The notes beneath the pieces were generated by a model. It saw only the letters and a list, made by a program, of their open reading frames with translations. It ran no database searches and was not told the origin of the DNA. From NCBI RefSeq assembly GCF_003353425.1, contig NZ_QRAO01000001.1, forward strand, positions 744,001-808,000: a stretch of 64,000 nucleotides of DNA, written 5' to 3'. The first letter of the stretch is position 1. Each line of letters opens with the position of its first letter. The position numbers and the translations under genes were made by a program. Origin of the DNA: Marinirhabdus gelatinilytica. Lineage in GTDB: Bacteria; Bacteroidota; Bacteroidia; Flavobacteriales; Flavobacteriaceae. This document shows positions 24,916 through 33,750 of this stretch, in pieces.

Positions 24916-26076
24916 CTAGTGGGTTTGTCGTAACATAATACTCATTGTGGTGCCGGTTTTGGGACTGCTCTTCAACACTCGTATTTTACCGTTATGATAC
25001 TCTTCAATAATTCTTTTTACCAAGGATAGACCAAGACCCCATCCTCGTTTTTTTGTGGTAAAACCTGGTGAGAACACCCTTTTGAAATCTCGTTTGGGGA
25101 TCCCTTTCCCCGTATCCGTAACTTCAATAAAAACTTTATCGTTCTTATTGGCAATAGAAATATAGATCTTTCCTTTTCCCTTCATTGCATCGATAGAATT
25201 TTTCACCAAATTCTCTATGGTCCAGCCATATAATTGCGGGTTCAGATGTACAAAAATGGGTTCGGAAGGTACTTCAATTTCAAAGTCGATAAGTTTGGAG
25301 CTTCTGGACTTCAAATACTCATAAGCCTTAACGGTTTCTTGCACTATGTCAGATTTTTCCAGTGTCGGTATCGAGCCTATCTTGGAAAAACGTTCGGTAA
25401 TGGTTTGTAGCCGGTCTACATCTTTTTCAATTTCGGCAATATATTCAGGGTTTACATTTTCGGTTTTTAAAATTTCGGTCCAACCCACTAAAGACGATAG
25501 GGGTGTGCCAATTTGATGCGCGGTTTCTTTGGCCATACCGGCCCAAAGCTTGTTTTGGTCCGAGCTTTTTGCTGTTTGAAGAAAAAAGTAAACGGTCACG
25601 AACATCAAGACAATAATGATGATAAGCAATGCGGGATAGTATTTAATCTTGTTTATAATGGGGGAATTGCCGTAATATATAGTTGTGAGCAGTTTGTCCT
25701 TATAGGTAACCTCCAATGGTTTGTACTCCTGTGCATATTCTTTGGATAGTGCTATAAGTTTGTTCCTGAGTTGTGTAGAGTCTAGTTTTTCAAGTTTGAT
25801 GTTACGGTAGTCGTAAATATCTTCGGCCATTTTGTGAACTACCATAGGTGTAGTAGTGTTACTTTCAATAACCTTGAGCACCACAGGGCTCATAACCATG
25901 CTTTCACTTAATTGAAATTCCTCTAGGTCCTGTTGGGCCGAGGCCCAGATTTTCATTTTTTCCCGTTCATTTTCCTTCAGTCTGTTCAGAAAAGAATAGG
26001 TGTTATAAGCCACTAGACTTATGATCATTATCGAGGCCACAACAAATATCCAGCGCAGGGCAATTCTTTTGTTCAT
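24916..26076 (-). CDS. Sensor histidine kinase (orphan)
   Basis: A 386-residue membrane kinase with two membrane segments (about 7-28 and 140-162) around a periplasmic domain. HisKA has H at KETAHQIGTPLSSLVGW, a variant in which Q replaces the usual E or D after His, and Gly-Thr-Pro replaces Lys-Thr-Pro. The ATPase part has NLVKNSIDAMKG, DTGKGIP and GWGLGLSLVKRI. No response regulator gene is adjacent, so the partner is unknown. The variant H-box is common in a Bacteroidota subgroup. Confidence 0.88.
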   Translation of the reverse strand: MNKRIALRWIFVVASIMIISLVAYNTYSFLNRLKENEREKMKIWASAQQDLEEFQLSESMVMSPVVLKVIESNTTTPMVVHKMAEDIYDYRNIKLEKLDSTQLRNKLIALSKEYAQEYKPLEVTYKDKLLTTIYYGNSPIINKIKYYPALLIIIIVLMFVTVYFFLQTAKSSDQNKLWAGMAKETAHQIGTPLSSLVGWTEILKTENVNPEYIAEIEKDVDRLQTITERFSKIGSIPTLEKSDIVQETVKAYEYLKSRSSKLIDFEIEVPSEPIFVHLNPQLYGWTIENLVKNSIDAMKGKGKIYISIANKNDKVFIEVTDTGKGIPKRDFKRVFSPGFTTKKRGWGLGLSLVKRIIEEYHNGKIRVLKSSPKTGTTMSIMLRQTH

Positions 26077-26171
26077 ACAAAACTATTTTCGGTTTAAATA
26101 TAAAGGAATTATGTTGATATTATTGTGCACCCAAGCTTTCAATTAACAGCTTCTTTGGGTACATTTGCGCT

Positions 26172-27050
26172 ATGATAAGTATAGACCCAAAAGCAATTCC
26201 GGTTCCCAAACTCCACGGATATTTATTGGGAGCAGTTTCGCCAAGACCCATTTGTTTTGCGAGCACCATAGATGCTGAAGGCAACGTAAACCTGTCTCCA
26301 TACAGTTTTTTTAATGTGTTTAGCGCAAATCCGCCTATCATGGTTTTTTCCCCAGCAAGAAGGGTGAGGGACAATACTACAAAGCATACGTTTGAGAATG
26401 TATTGGAAATCAAGCAAGTGGTCATAAACATAGTGAGCCACGCCATGGTCCAGCAAATGAGTCTTTCCTCTACCGAATATGCCAAAGGGGTGAACGAATT
26501 TACAAAAGCAGGCTTTACCGAGATGCCCTCTACCCTAGTGAAACCACCCCGAGTGAAGGAAGCACCCGTACAATTTGAGTGCAAAGTGAACGAGGTTATA
26601 GGTTTGGGTAGTGAAGGCGGGGCAGGGAATCTCGTAATCTGTGAAGTGGTCAAGGTGCATATCCATGAAGAAATCTTAGATGCCGAAGGCAAAATAGATC
26701 CTTTTAAAATTGACACCGTTGCCCGTATGGGCGGTAATTGGTACTCTCGCGCCAAAGAAGGCATTTTTGAAGTTGAAAAACCATTACGCACCCTGGGGAT
26801 AGGAGTGGACAACCTGCCCGTGGGCATTAAATTGAGCAAAACACTCACGGGAAACGATTTGGGCAAACTGGGTAATGTTGAAAAGCTGCCGGAGTCTTCA
26901 GAAATTGATACCTTTGTAGCCGAAGCTAGCGAGCCTTACCAATATTTGATCACCTCAGGTACCGAAGCCGAAATCCACGAAGAGGCACAGGCACTTTTAG
27001 AACAAGGAAAAGTAACCGAAGCCTGGTGCCTCTTGCTCAGCAAAAAATAA
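26172..27050 (+). CDS. Flavin reductase-like (flavoredoxin) protein
   Basis: FMN-binding split-barrel protein of 292 residues. SPRPICFASTIDAEGNVNLSP and NPPIMVFSP in the first 60 residues are the family's FMN-binding segments. It is longer than simple flavin reductases (about 170-200 residues) because of a C-terminal extension of about 80 residues without a recognised motif. Stands upstream of the DUF3127 gene. The physiological role is not known. Confidence 0.85.
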   Translation: MISIDPKAIPVPKLHGYLLGAVSPRPICFASTIDAEGNVNLSPYSFFNVFSANPPIMVFSPARRVRDNTTKHTFENVLEIKQVVINIVSHAMVQQMSLSSTEYAKGVNEFTKAGFTEMPSTLVKPPRVKEAPVQFECKVNEVIGLGSEGGAGNLVICEVVKVHIHEEILDAEGKIDPFKIDTVARMGGNWYSRAKEGIFEVEKPLRTLGIGVDNLPVGIKLSKTLTGNDLGKLGNVEKLPESSEIDTFVAEASEPYQYLITSGTEAEIHEEAQALLEQGKVTEAWCLLLSKK

Positions 27051-27091
27051 AATGTTTAATTAATAAGAGTATCGTTTTACGAAAGAATACT

Positions 27092-27466
27092 ATGGAAGTA
27101 CAAGGAAAAATTAAATTGATAGACGAGACAAAGACCTACGGGAACAATGGTTTTAGAAAAAGAGAAATGGTAGTAACTACCGAAGAACAATACCCGCAGC
27201 ACATTATGATAGAGTTTGTGCAGGACAAGACCGACCTGCTGAACAACTACCAAGTAGGGCAGAATGTGAAAGTTAGCATAAACCTAAGGGGAAGAGAGTG
27301 GGTGAACCCACAGGGAGAGACCAAGTATTTCAACTCCATTCAAGGGTGGCGTATAGAGAATGTAGACCAAGCAGTATCCCAGGACATGCCGCCAATGCCG
27401 CCAGCCGATACGTTTGAGCCTGCTACCGATCTTAACGAAGACGACCACGACGATCTTCCGTTTTAA
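27092..27466 (+). CDS. DUF3127 protein with an SSB-like C-terminal tail
   Basis: A 124-residue protein of a Bacteroidota family with an OB-fold-like N-terminal part (EVQGKIKLIDETKTYG, KREMVVTTEEQYPQHIMIEF) and a low-complexity linker. The last residues are DDHDDLPF, matching the acidic tip of SSB (DNDDLPF at 10665); the bases encoding DDLPF and the stop are identical to ssb. The tail suggests that it binds the same partners as SSB. I chose ATG at 27092; the frame from 27026 overlaps the flavin reductase gene. Confidence 0.85.
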   Translation: MEVQGKIKLIDETKTYGNNGFRKREMVVTTEEQYPQHIMIEFVQDKTDLLNNYQVGQNVKVSINLRGREWVNPQGETKYFNSIQGWRIENVDQAVSQDMPPMPPADTFEPATDLNEDDHDDLPF

Positions 27467-27491
27467 TTCCAAAAGCATAAAACTGTATAAA

Positions 27492-27520
27492 AATCCTGCC
27501 TTGTGGTGGGATTTTTTATT
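27492..27520 (+). terminator. Terminator after the DUF3127 gene
   Basis: AAAAATCC and GGGATTTTTT pair around a short loop with internal CC/GG pairs, followed by T. It separates the DUF3127 gene from the transporter gene. Confidence 0.65.
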
Positions 27521-27528
27521 TTTACCCT

Positions 27529-28908
27529 ATGAAGTTTACCAAGGCTATCGAAACCATTTTCAATAAGTACCTTCCCTCACCCTTTAGTATTGCTGTGCTG
27601 TTAACGGTACTTACTATGTTGCTGGCATTCTTCTTTACTGAAGCTCCTCCCGAAGAAAATCACATACTCGCTATACTGTCCTACTGGGAAAACGGAATTT
27701 GGAATGAAGGGTTGCTGGTCTTTGCGTACCAAATGATGCTTATCCTTGTGTTGGGGCATATCTTGGTGTTGAGCAAGCCGGTAAATGCACTTATCGTAAA
27801 GTTGACCAACTTGGTGAGCAACACCTCCAATGCAGTACTTTTGGTTAGTGTGGCAACTATGCTGGTTTCTTTCTTCAACTGGGGTTTAGGACTTATTTTT
27901 GGAGCCATAATGGCAAGAAAAGTTGCCGAGGCGTCCCAAGCACGCGGCTTTTCCATAAATTATCCCTTAGTGGGTGCCGCTGGTTACATAGGCCTTATGG
28001 TGTGGCATGGTGGGATGAGTGGCTCTGCTCCCTTAAAAGTAGGGGAGTCTGGACATTTGGCCAGCTTGATGGCAGGAGTTGGCGATGCCGGACTTGCCCA
28101 GCAATTGCCAAGCCTTATAGGTTTTGATGAAACTATTTTCAGTACTTCAAATCTTGTTGTTTTTGGCGTACTACTGTTGGTGCTCCCCACATTTCTGTAT
28201 TTTTTGGGAAAACGCACAGCAACAACAATCGTTAACCTGCCTATCTATAAAAATGAAGCCTCTCTGCAAGAAACACCAAGCGGAGCAGATAAAATAGACC
28301 ATTCCAAGTTATTTGGAATTGCTTTTGGAACTATAGTAATCATTGCCTTTTGTTACCAATATTTTGAAAATATAAAACAACTGGTAGTCACTCCAAACAT
28401 GCTCAATTTTTTTATGTTGGGGCTGGCACTTTGGTTCCACGGAAGTTTTTCAAATTTCTTGAATGCGTTACAGGAAGCCATCTCAGGAGCTTCAGGGATA
28501 TTGGTTCAGTTTCCATTGTATTTTGGCATTATGGGTATTATGCGCGATAGTGGGATGGTAGTGTCAATTTCAGATTTTTTTGTTTCTATAGCTACCCAGA
28601 CCACCTTGCCCATTTTTACATTTTTTAGCGCTGGTCTGGTAAATATCTTCGTGCCCAGTGGTGGAGGGCAATGGGCGGTACAAGGCCCCATTATAGTAGA
28701 GTCTGCTTTAAAACTGGGTGTTCCCTTGCCCAAGGCCATAATGGCGTTGGCGTATGGAGACCAGATTACAAATATGTTACAGCCCTTTTGGGCATTGCCT
28801 CTCTTGGGCATTACTAAATTGAAGGCGAGGGAAATTTTACCGTATACCGTACTTTTAATGCTAGTGGGCAGTGTAATCTTCTTATCAAGTTTGTTATTGC
28901 TGTTCTAA
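27529..28908 (+). CDS. Short-chain fatty acid transporter (AtoE family)
   Basis: A 459-residue inner-membrane protein with about 12 hydrophobic segments. The conserved GGMSGSAPLKVGESGH and FVPSGGGQWAVQGP segments are diagnostic for the AtoE/short-chain fatty acid carrier family. It probably takes up acetate, butyrate or similar acids. It sits alone between a terminator and the aat gene, which follows by 23 bases and may share its transcript. Confidence 0.88.
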   Translation: MKFTKAIETIFNKYLPSPFSIAVLLTVLTMLLAFFFTEAPPEENHILAILSYWENGIWNEGLLVFAYQMMLILVLGHILVLSKPVNALIVKLTNLVSNTSNAVLLVSVATMLVSFFNWGLGLIFGAIMARKVAEASQARGFSINYPLVGAAGYIGLMVWHGGMSGSAPLKVGESGHLASLMAGVGDAGLAQQLPSLIGFDETIFSTSNLVVFGVLLLVLPTFLYFLGKRTATTIVNLPIYKNEASLQETPSGADKIDHSKLFGIAFGTIVIIAFCYQYFENIKQLVVTPNMLNFFMLGLALWFHGSFSNFLNALQEAISGASGILVQFPLYFGIMGIMRDSGMVVSISDFFVSIATQTTLPIFTFFSAGLVNIFVPSGGGQWAVQGPIIVESALKLGVPLPKAIMALAYGDQITNMLQPFWALPLLGITKLKAREILPYTVLLMLVGSVIFLSSLLLLF

Positions 28909-28931
28909 TCTGAAATTTTCAAAAATCAATA

Positions 28932-29576
28932 ATGGTTCAACCTCTTTCGGCATCATTACAGTTCCCTCCCGTTTCTGAAGCAACTGAAGACGGGCTATTG
29001 GCTTACGGCGGCGATCTTTCTGCCGAACGATTGCTCTTGGCATACCAATCGGGCATCTTTCCTTGGTACGAAGATGGGCAGCCTATCTTGTGGTGGAGCC
29101 CCGACCCAAGGATGGTACTATTTGTTAACGATTTTAAAGTATCGAAATCACTTCAGAAAACGATAAGGAGAGCGCATTTCAGCGTTACCTTCAACCAAAA
29201 CTTTAGTGAAGTTATACGGCAGTGTGCAACAATCCAGCGACCTGAACAGCAGGGTACTTGGATTACCTCCCAAATGCAGGACGCCTACATAAAGCTTCAT
29301 CAGCAAGGACATGCTGTTTCGTTCGAGGTATGGCAGGATGAAGAACTGGTAGGGGGTGGTTACGGAATTGATTTGCCTGAAAGAGGGATCTATTGCGGGG
29401 AAAGTATGTTCAGTTTAAAGAGCGATGCTTCTAAGGCGGGATTGTATTATTTGGTTCAGCGTTATAAGAAATTAGGGTATAAATTCTTGGACTGCCAAAT
29501 ATATACATCGCATTTGGCGAGTTTGGGAGCTTGTGAAATTCCTAGAAAAGAATTCATAAAACTCTTAAACCTTTAA
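28932..29576 (+). CDS. aat: Leucyl/phenylalanyl-tRNA--protein transferase
   Basis: Adds Leu or Phe to the N-terminus of proteins that begin with Lys or Arg, marking them for ClpAP. The 214-residue protein has the family signature segments PPVSEATEDGLLAYGGDLSA, FPWYEDGQPILWWSPDPR and GIYCGESMFS. Length is normal for the family. No clp gene is in the window. Confidence 0.95.
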   Translation: MVQPLSASLQFPPVSEATEDGLLAYGGDLSAERLLLAYQSGIFPWYEDGQPILWWSPDPRMVLFVNDFKVSKSLQKTIRRAHFSVTFNQNFSEVIRQCATIQRPEQQGTWITSQMQDAYIKLHQQGHAVSFEVWQDEELVGGGYGIDLPERGIYCGESMFSLKSDASKAGLYYLVQRYKKLGYKFLDCQIYTSHLASLGACEIPRKEFIKLLNL

Positions 29577-29637
29577 CAAACAGTGCTTTAATGAAATAAA
29601 TTTTATAGCTATATTCGCTTTAAAATTATACGTACTT

Positions 29638-31377
29638 ATGAAAAAGTTTTTACCAGTTTTGGTGTTCGCAATTCTCTTTGTGGCTCCCTTACAAGCGCAG
29701 GAACCCGTATTGCCAAACTATCTCACCGAAAATGAAAAATCAATCTTGCCCAACTATACCTTTGGCCAAGACTCTAGGACACCAGCTCCCACAGGTCCCG
29801 TGCGTACCATGGCAGAGTGGGAAGAGGTAGAATATCTTGTGGTTACATGGCAGCCAAGTTTCCCAAATATCTTGCGCCAGATTGTTGAGGCAGCCGTGGA
29901 AGAATGTAAAGTGATCATTACCACCCAAAACGAGACATCGGTGGCAAATTATTTAAGCTCTAATGGAGTAGACCTTACCAATATTACATTTATGGACGTA
30001 GATTGGGACAGTATCTGGATTAGGGATTACGCAGGAAACACTATTTATAGCGACGATGTGGGGGAACGCGCCCTTGTTGACTGGATTTACAACCGTCCAC
30101 GCCCTAATGACGATGTTATGCCCTCTTCTCACGCTACAACCACGGGATTGCCCATTTATATTACTGACAGCGGCACAAACGATTTGGTGAATACCGGTGG
30201 TAATTTTATGAGCGATGGTATGGGGAATGCATTTGCTTCAGAGTTGATCCTGGAAGAGAACGAACCGGGGAACCCTTATGGAGTGACCCCAAAGACCGAA
30301 GCAGAGATAGACCAGATCATGGAAGACTATATGGGAATTTCTACTTATATAAAAATGACTGCGCTTCCCTACGATGTTATCCACCACATAGACATGCACA
30401 TGAAGCTGTTGGACGAAGAAACCCTTCTGGTGAGTAAATATCCCGAAGGCGTTGCAGATGGTCCACAGATTGAAGCAAATATAGATTATGTATTGAGTAA
30501 TTTCCAGTCCACTTTTGGAACCCCTTACGATGTTAAGTGGATTGATGCCCCTCCAAGCTCGTCAGGTTTATATCCGGACAATGGAGGATATTATAGGACC
30601 TTTACCAACGCAACCTTTGTAAATAAAACCATTTTGGTGCCTATATACCGTCCAGAAGTAGACGGTCCAGCTTTGGCACAATGGGAAGAAATGATGCCTG
30701 GGTATACCATTGTAGGAATAGACGTGGATAATCAAGGTGAAAATTTAATCTCGCAAGTAGGTGCTATCCATTGTATAACGCATACCATTGGTGTGGCAGA
30801 CCCTCTTTGGATAGTACACCAAAAGATAGACGAAGCCGAAGCGAACACAACTGTACCTGTTGAAGCACAGATAAAGCATATCTCAGGAATTGCCAGTGCC
30901 TCGGTATTTTGGAAGGAAGAAACTGCAGCAAATTGGACCGAAACAGCTATGACAGCAGCAGGTACCGATATGTGGACAGCAGATATTACGATCCCCAATA
31001 CAGAAGAAAATATTCAATACTACATTAGCGCCGAAGCCAATTCCGGGAAAACACAAGTGCGTCCCATCGTGGCTCCAGAAGGATATTGGACCATGAACCT
31101 TGGAGGCGTTTTAAATACAAACTCTTTTGAAAATGCAATTGTTGCAGGCCCGTTCCCCAACCCTGCAAATAATACTGTATCCTTTGGTTTCGATAGCGAT
31201 ATTGCAAATGTGCAAGTAGTTGTACACAATGTTTTGGGACAGGAACTTATGAATTCTGAATATACCTTGTACAACGGCTCACTAACGGTAAGCCTTCCCG
31301 CAAACTGGTCCGGAACACTTTTCTTTAGCCTTACCACCCAAAAAGGAACAACCGTTAAAAAAGTACTGAAACAATAA
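29638..31377 (+). CDS. Secreted PPAD-like peptidylarginine/agmatine deiminase with T9SS sorting domain
   Basis: A 579-residue exported protein: signal peptide (1-20, ending LQAQ), PAD_porph/agmatine-deiminase catalytic domain (about 55-395), an Ig-like domain (about 400-490) and a type IX sorting domain at the end (NPANNTVSFGF... VKKVLKQ). The catalytic set is present: D130 in IWIRDY, H250 and D252 in HHIDMH, and C379 in AIHCIT. R153 and R155 in YNRPRPND lie where PPAD of Porphyromonas has the Arg pair that holds a peptide C-terminus. The same architecture is found in PPAD. So it may citrullinate peptides outside the cell; agmatine as substrate is the alternative. Confidence 0.88.
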   Translation: MKKFLPVLVFAILFVAPLQAQEPVLPNYLTENEKSILPNYTFGQDSRTPAPTGPVRTMAEWEEVEYLVVTWQPSFPNILRQIVEAAVEECKVIITTQNETSVANYLSSNGVDLTNITFMDVDWDSIWIRDYAGNTIYSDDVGERALVDWIYNRPRPNDDVMPSSHATTTGLPIYITDSGTNDLVNTGGNFMSDGMGNAFASELILEENEPGNPYGVTPKTEAEIDQIMEDYMGISTYIKMTALPYDVIHHIDMHMKLLDEETLLVSKYPEGVADGPQIEANIDYVLSNFQSTFGTPYDVKWIDAPPSSSGLYPDNGGYYRTFTNATFVNKTILVPIYRPEVDGPALAQWEEMMPGYTIVGIDVDNQGENLISQVGAIHCITHTIGVADPLWIVHQKIDEAEANTTVPVEAQIKHISGIASASVFWKEETAANWTETAMTAAGTDMWTADITIPNTEENIQYYISAEANSGKTQVRPIVAPEGYWTMNLGGVLNTNSFENAIVAGPFPNPANNTVSFGFDSDIANVQVVVHNVLGQELMNSEYTLYNGSLTVSLPANWSGTLFFSLTTQKGTTVKKVLKQ

Positions 31378-31398
31378 ACTATACAATAATAAAATTAC

Positions 31399-31430
31399 AA
31401 ATGCCGTTACTTTATGTAGCGGCATTTTTT
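31399..31430 (+). terminator. Terminator of the deiminase gene
   Basis: ATGCCGTTAC pairs with GTAGCGGCAT (one G-T pair) around a 5-base loop, followed by six T. It ends the deiminase transcript. Confidence 0.85.
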
Positions 31431-31530
31431 AGTTGAATTTTATCGAAAACGTGCCGTTCGTCGGATTTATTTGTTTTTCCAACAGATAATCAGCATATTG
31501 CTATTGTTTTATTTCAAAAGCCCCAAACTT

Positions 31531-31881
31531 ATGAAAGAGCAACGCCCCAAGCTACTTGCCCTTACCATTTTATTAGTATGTTCTATTGCAGGGTTTTCCC
31601 AGCAAAAGATAAACGTGAACAAAGACATAGATGTCGTAAAGGTTTACGAGCAAACCGTTAAGGATGGTTATCCAACTCTAGAGATCTATCAAAAACTGGC
31701 AACTGCCCATTATTTTCGCAGCAACTATGAAGATGCCAAAAAATGGTTCGAAAAGTGGTTTGAAATGGAACTGCCTAAAGACCCTACCGCTAAATACCGC
31801 TACAGGCAGACCTTGAAAGCACTTAAAGTTTCAGCAAAAAATAATAAATATCTCGCCGTTATCGACCACGGTTCTTCTTAA
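31531..31881 (+). CDS. Short secreted TPR-like protein
   Basis: A 116-residue protein starting with signal peptide MKEQRPKLLALTILLVCS and cut near GFSQQ. The rest, with VVKVYEQTVKDGYPTLEIYQ, LATAHYFRSNYEDAKKWFEKW and KYRYRQTLKAL, looks like one and a half TPR units. It closely resembles the start of large flavobacterial TPR-OmpA outer-membrane proteins, but stops where the remaining repeats, carboxypeptidase-like and OmpA domains would follow. It may be a stand-alone gene or a truncated copy. The last 4 bases overlap the converging DUF2490 gene. Confidence 0.65.
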   Translation: MKEQRPKLLALTILLVCSIAGFSQQKINVNKDIDVVKVYEQTVKDGYPTLEIYQKLATAHYFRSNYEDAKKWFEKWFEMELPKDPTAKYRYRQTLKALKVSAKNNKYLAVIDHGSS

Positions 31882-32573
31882 AGTTTATAATATAGCTGTG
31901 TTACCACAAAGAGGCTTTGAGTGTTCGAACTAAAAAAATCTTCTACACGGTATTGCACATCTATCTGTAGCTTTACCTTTTCAAAAATTTGATTTCCAAT
32001 ACCAAGCGTAAATCGTTGGTCCCACGCTGGTTTATTTAGCCTTGATATGTTGAGCAAGGTTTCTAGCGAAGCCACTCCATAGTACTCCCCCCTGTCCACA
32101 CTTAAACCGTTTAGGGGTGCGTCTGCAGATAATCTATAGCGCATTCTATGTGTAGTTTCGGAAACTTTTATGCGTTGGTCTAATTTTAGCCTGTGCCCCA
32201 GTCGTAATGCGTTGTAAGGTTTGGCATAGGTGTATTGTTGTGTGATGCGTGTTTCGTTCTCGTTTCCTTTGTCTTCAAGAGTGTTGAAACGGTACATTAT
32301 TCCGGTCCCTAGTTTTGCATAGAAACCAACCTCATAAGCTACGGTTCCCGAAAATTGAAGATGCCGTGAGTTGAACTGCAAAGAAGCATCTCCTATATCT
32401 TCGGCTGGCGTATTACGGTATTCCGTGCCAAGTTGTGTGCTCCAACGCGGTGAGATATTGTACTGTAACGTAGCGACTTTTTCCAACGTAAACTCTGTTT
32501 GTGAGCGTACCCAACATGTAGCACCTAAAAGCAAAAGCAGCAGAACAGTATTTTTAGAACAATAGGAAATCAT
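31878..32573 (-). CDS. DUF2490 outer-membrane-barrel-like protein
   Basis: A 231-residue exported protein, starting at ATG 32573 with signal MISYCSKNTVLLLLLLGATCW. The rest shows alternating beta-strand patterns (TLQYNISPRWSTQLGTEYRN; RHLQFSGTVAYEVGFYAKLG) and ends VTQLYYKL, as expected for a small beta-barrel of the DUF2490 family. Overlaps the gene before it by 20 bases and shares its direction. Function unknown. Confidence 0.78.
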   Translation of the reverse strand: MISYCSKNTVLLLLLLGATCWVRSQTEFTLEKVATLQYNISPRWSTQLGTEYRNTPAEDIGDASLQFNSRHLQFSGTVAYEVGFYAKLGTGIMYRFNTLEDKGNENETRITQQYTYAKPYNALRLGHRLKLDQRIKVSETTHRMRYRLSADAPLNGLSVDRGEYYGVASLETLLNISRLNKPAWDQRFTLGIGNQIFEKVKLQIDVQYRVEDFFSSNTQSLFVVTQLYYKL

Positions 32574-33126
32574 AGGAGCGTCTATGTACTTTACGTTGTT
32601 GCACAAAATTCCCTTTGCTGTCAAAAAGCATTTCAAACTTTGTGAGCTTGCCTTCGCTTTTTGTAGCCACGATCAATTCAAGATTATTTGTGGGAAGCTC
32701 TTTTAGAGTGTAGGCATCTTCCAAGGTTTTTTCTGCTTGATCCAAAACACGGTATTGTTGCTGTATTTTTTCAATTTTCCATCGCTCGTAAGTAGCATCG
32801 AGATAGGTTTCAATTTTTTTTCTTGTATTCGTTCTTAGCTCTTTTTTGTCTTGATCCACTTCCACATCCTCCAGAATACCTTGTGCGGTAAATTCAGCGC
32901 TGTATTGCTTTTTATTCCATTTAAACTTGGCTTCAAAACTTTTGTGTGTTCCGTCAAACTCAACATAAAACCGAAGCCGTCTTACTTTATCAAATTTAGG
33001 TTGCAACAAAGTGAGTGCTGCTAAAGGGAATTCTTCTTGAGATATACGTTGTTCGTATTCGCTCTTGGTCTGTGCAATACAGATTGTAGTGAGCAGTAAA
33101 ATGATACTAGTGACTAAAATTTTCAT
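32554..33126 (-). CDS. Secreted protein of unknown function
   Basis: A 190-residue protein with signal peptide MKILVTSIILLLTTICIAQ. The mature part is charged, with a pattern of beta strands and a Lys/Glu-rich helix (LRTNTRKKIETYLDATYERWKIEK). It looks like a PepSY-type or similar periplasmic protein but no diagnostic motif is visible. It overlaps the tag gene upstream by 4 bases and the DUF2490 gene by 20, so the three are one transcript. Confidence 0.7.
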   Translation of the reverse strand: MKILVTSIILLLTTICIAQTKSEYEQRISQEEFPLAALTLLQPKFDKVRRLRFYVEFDGTHKSFEAKFKWNKKQYSAEFTAQGILEDVEVDQDKKELRTNTRKKIETYLDATYERWKIEKIQQQYRVLDQAEKTLEDAYTLKELPTNNLELIVATKSEGKLTKFEMLFDSKGNFVQQRKVHRRSYDFLLF

Positions 33127-33698
33127 AACATATCTTTAATTTCTTGATACCTGAAACAATGTGTAAGGTGGTCGTTAACCATTCCGGTAGCCTGCATATG
33201 CGCATATACTACGGTTGAACCCACAAACTTGAACCCACGCTTTTTCAAATCCTTGCTTATAGTGTCGCTCAACGCTGTATTTGCAGGTACTTCTTCTTTG
33301 TTCTTTAGGGTATTCTGAATAGGTTTACCATCTACAAACCCCCAAATATAGTCGCTGAAACTACCAAATTCTTCCTGCACCTCCATAAAGGCCCGTGCGT
33401 TGGAAATAGTGGCTCTAACTTTTAGTTTGTTTCGGATAATCCCATTGTTTTGTAGCAATTCCTGCACCTTTTCTTCGGAATAGGCTGCTATTTTGTTATA
33501 GTTGAAATGATCAAAAGCTTTTCTGAAATTTTCACGCTTTCGGAGTACGGTAATCCAACTCAAACCTGCCTGAAAGGTTTCCAATGTCAAAAACTCAAAA
33601 AGTTTTGCATCATCTTTAACGGGTACGCCCCATTCGGTATCGTGATATGCCACGTACAGCGGATCATCTCCACACCACCAGCATCGTTGTTTTTCCAT
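33123..33698 (-). CDS. tag: DNA-3-methyladenine glycosylase I (Tag)
   Basis: Removes 3-methyladenine from alkylated DNA. The 191-residue protein starts with KQRCWWCGDDPLYVAYHDTEWG, the zinc-binding and substrate segment of the Tag family, and ends with a His/Cys pair (MVNDHLTHCFRYQE) that completes the zinc site. It is the first gene of a minus-strand row with two secreted proteins, with which it overlaps by 4 bases; the link is probably only transcriptional. Confidence 0.93.
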   Translation of the reverse strand: MEKQRCWWCGDDPLYVAYHDTEWGVPVKDDAKLFEFLTLETFQAGLSWITVLRKRENFRKAFDHFNYNKIAAYSEEKVQELLQNNGIIRNKLKVRATISNARAFMEVQEEFGSFSDYIWGFVDGKPIQNTLKNKEEVPANTALSDTISKDLKKRGFKFVGSTVVYAHMQATGMVNDHLTHCFRYQEIKDML

Positions 33699-33750
33699 AT
33701 TTTTGTATTCTTTTTAAAAGTAGTAAGAATTTTATAATAGATACGTCTTA

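Noticed and set aside
26120-26866. Long reading frame of 248 codons on the minus strand under the flavin reductase gene
   Set aside because: The plus-strand frame shows clear family motifs; the antisense frame has no recognisable domain or start context and reflects codon bias.
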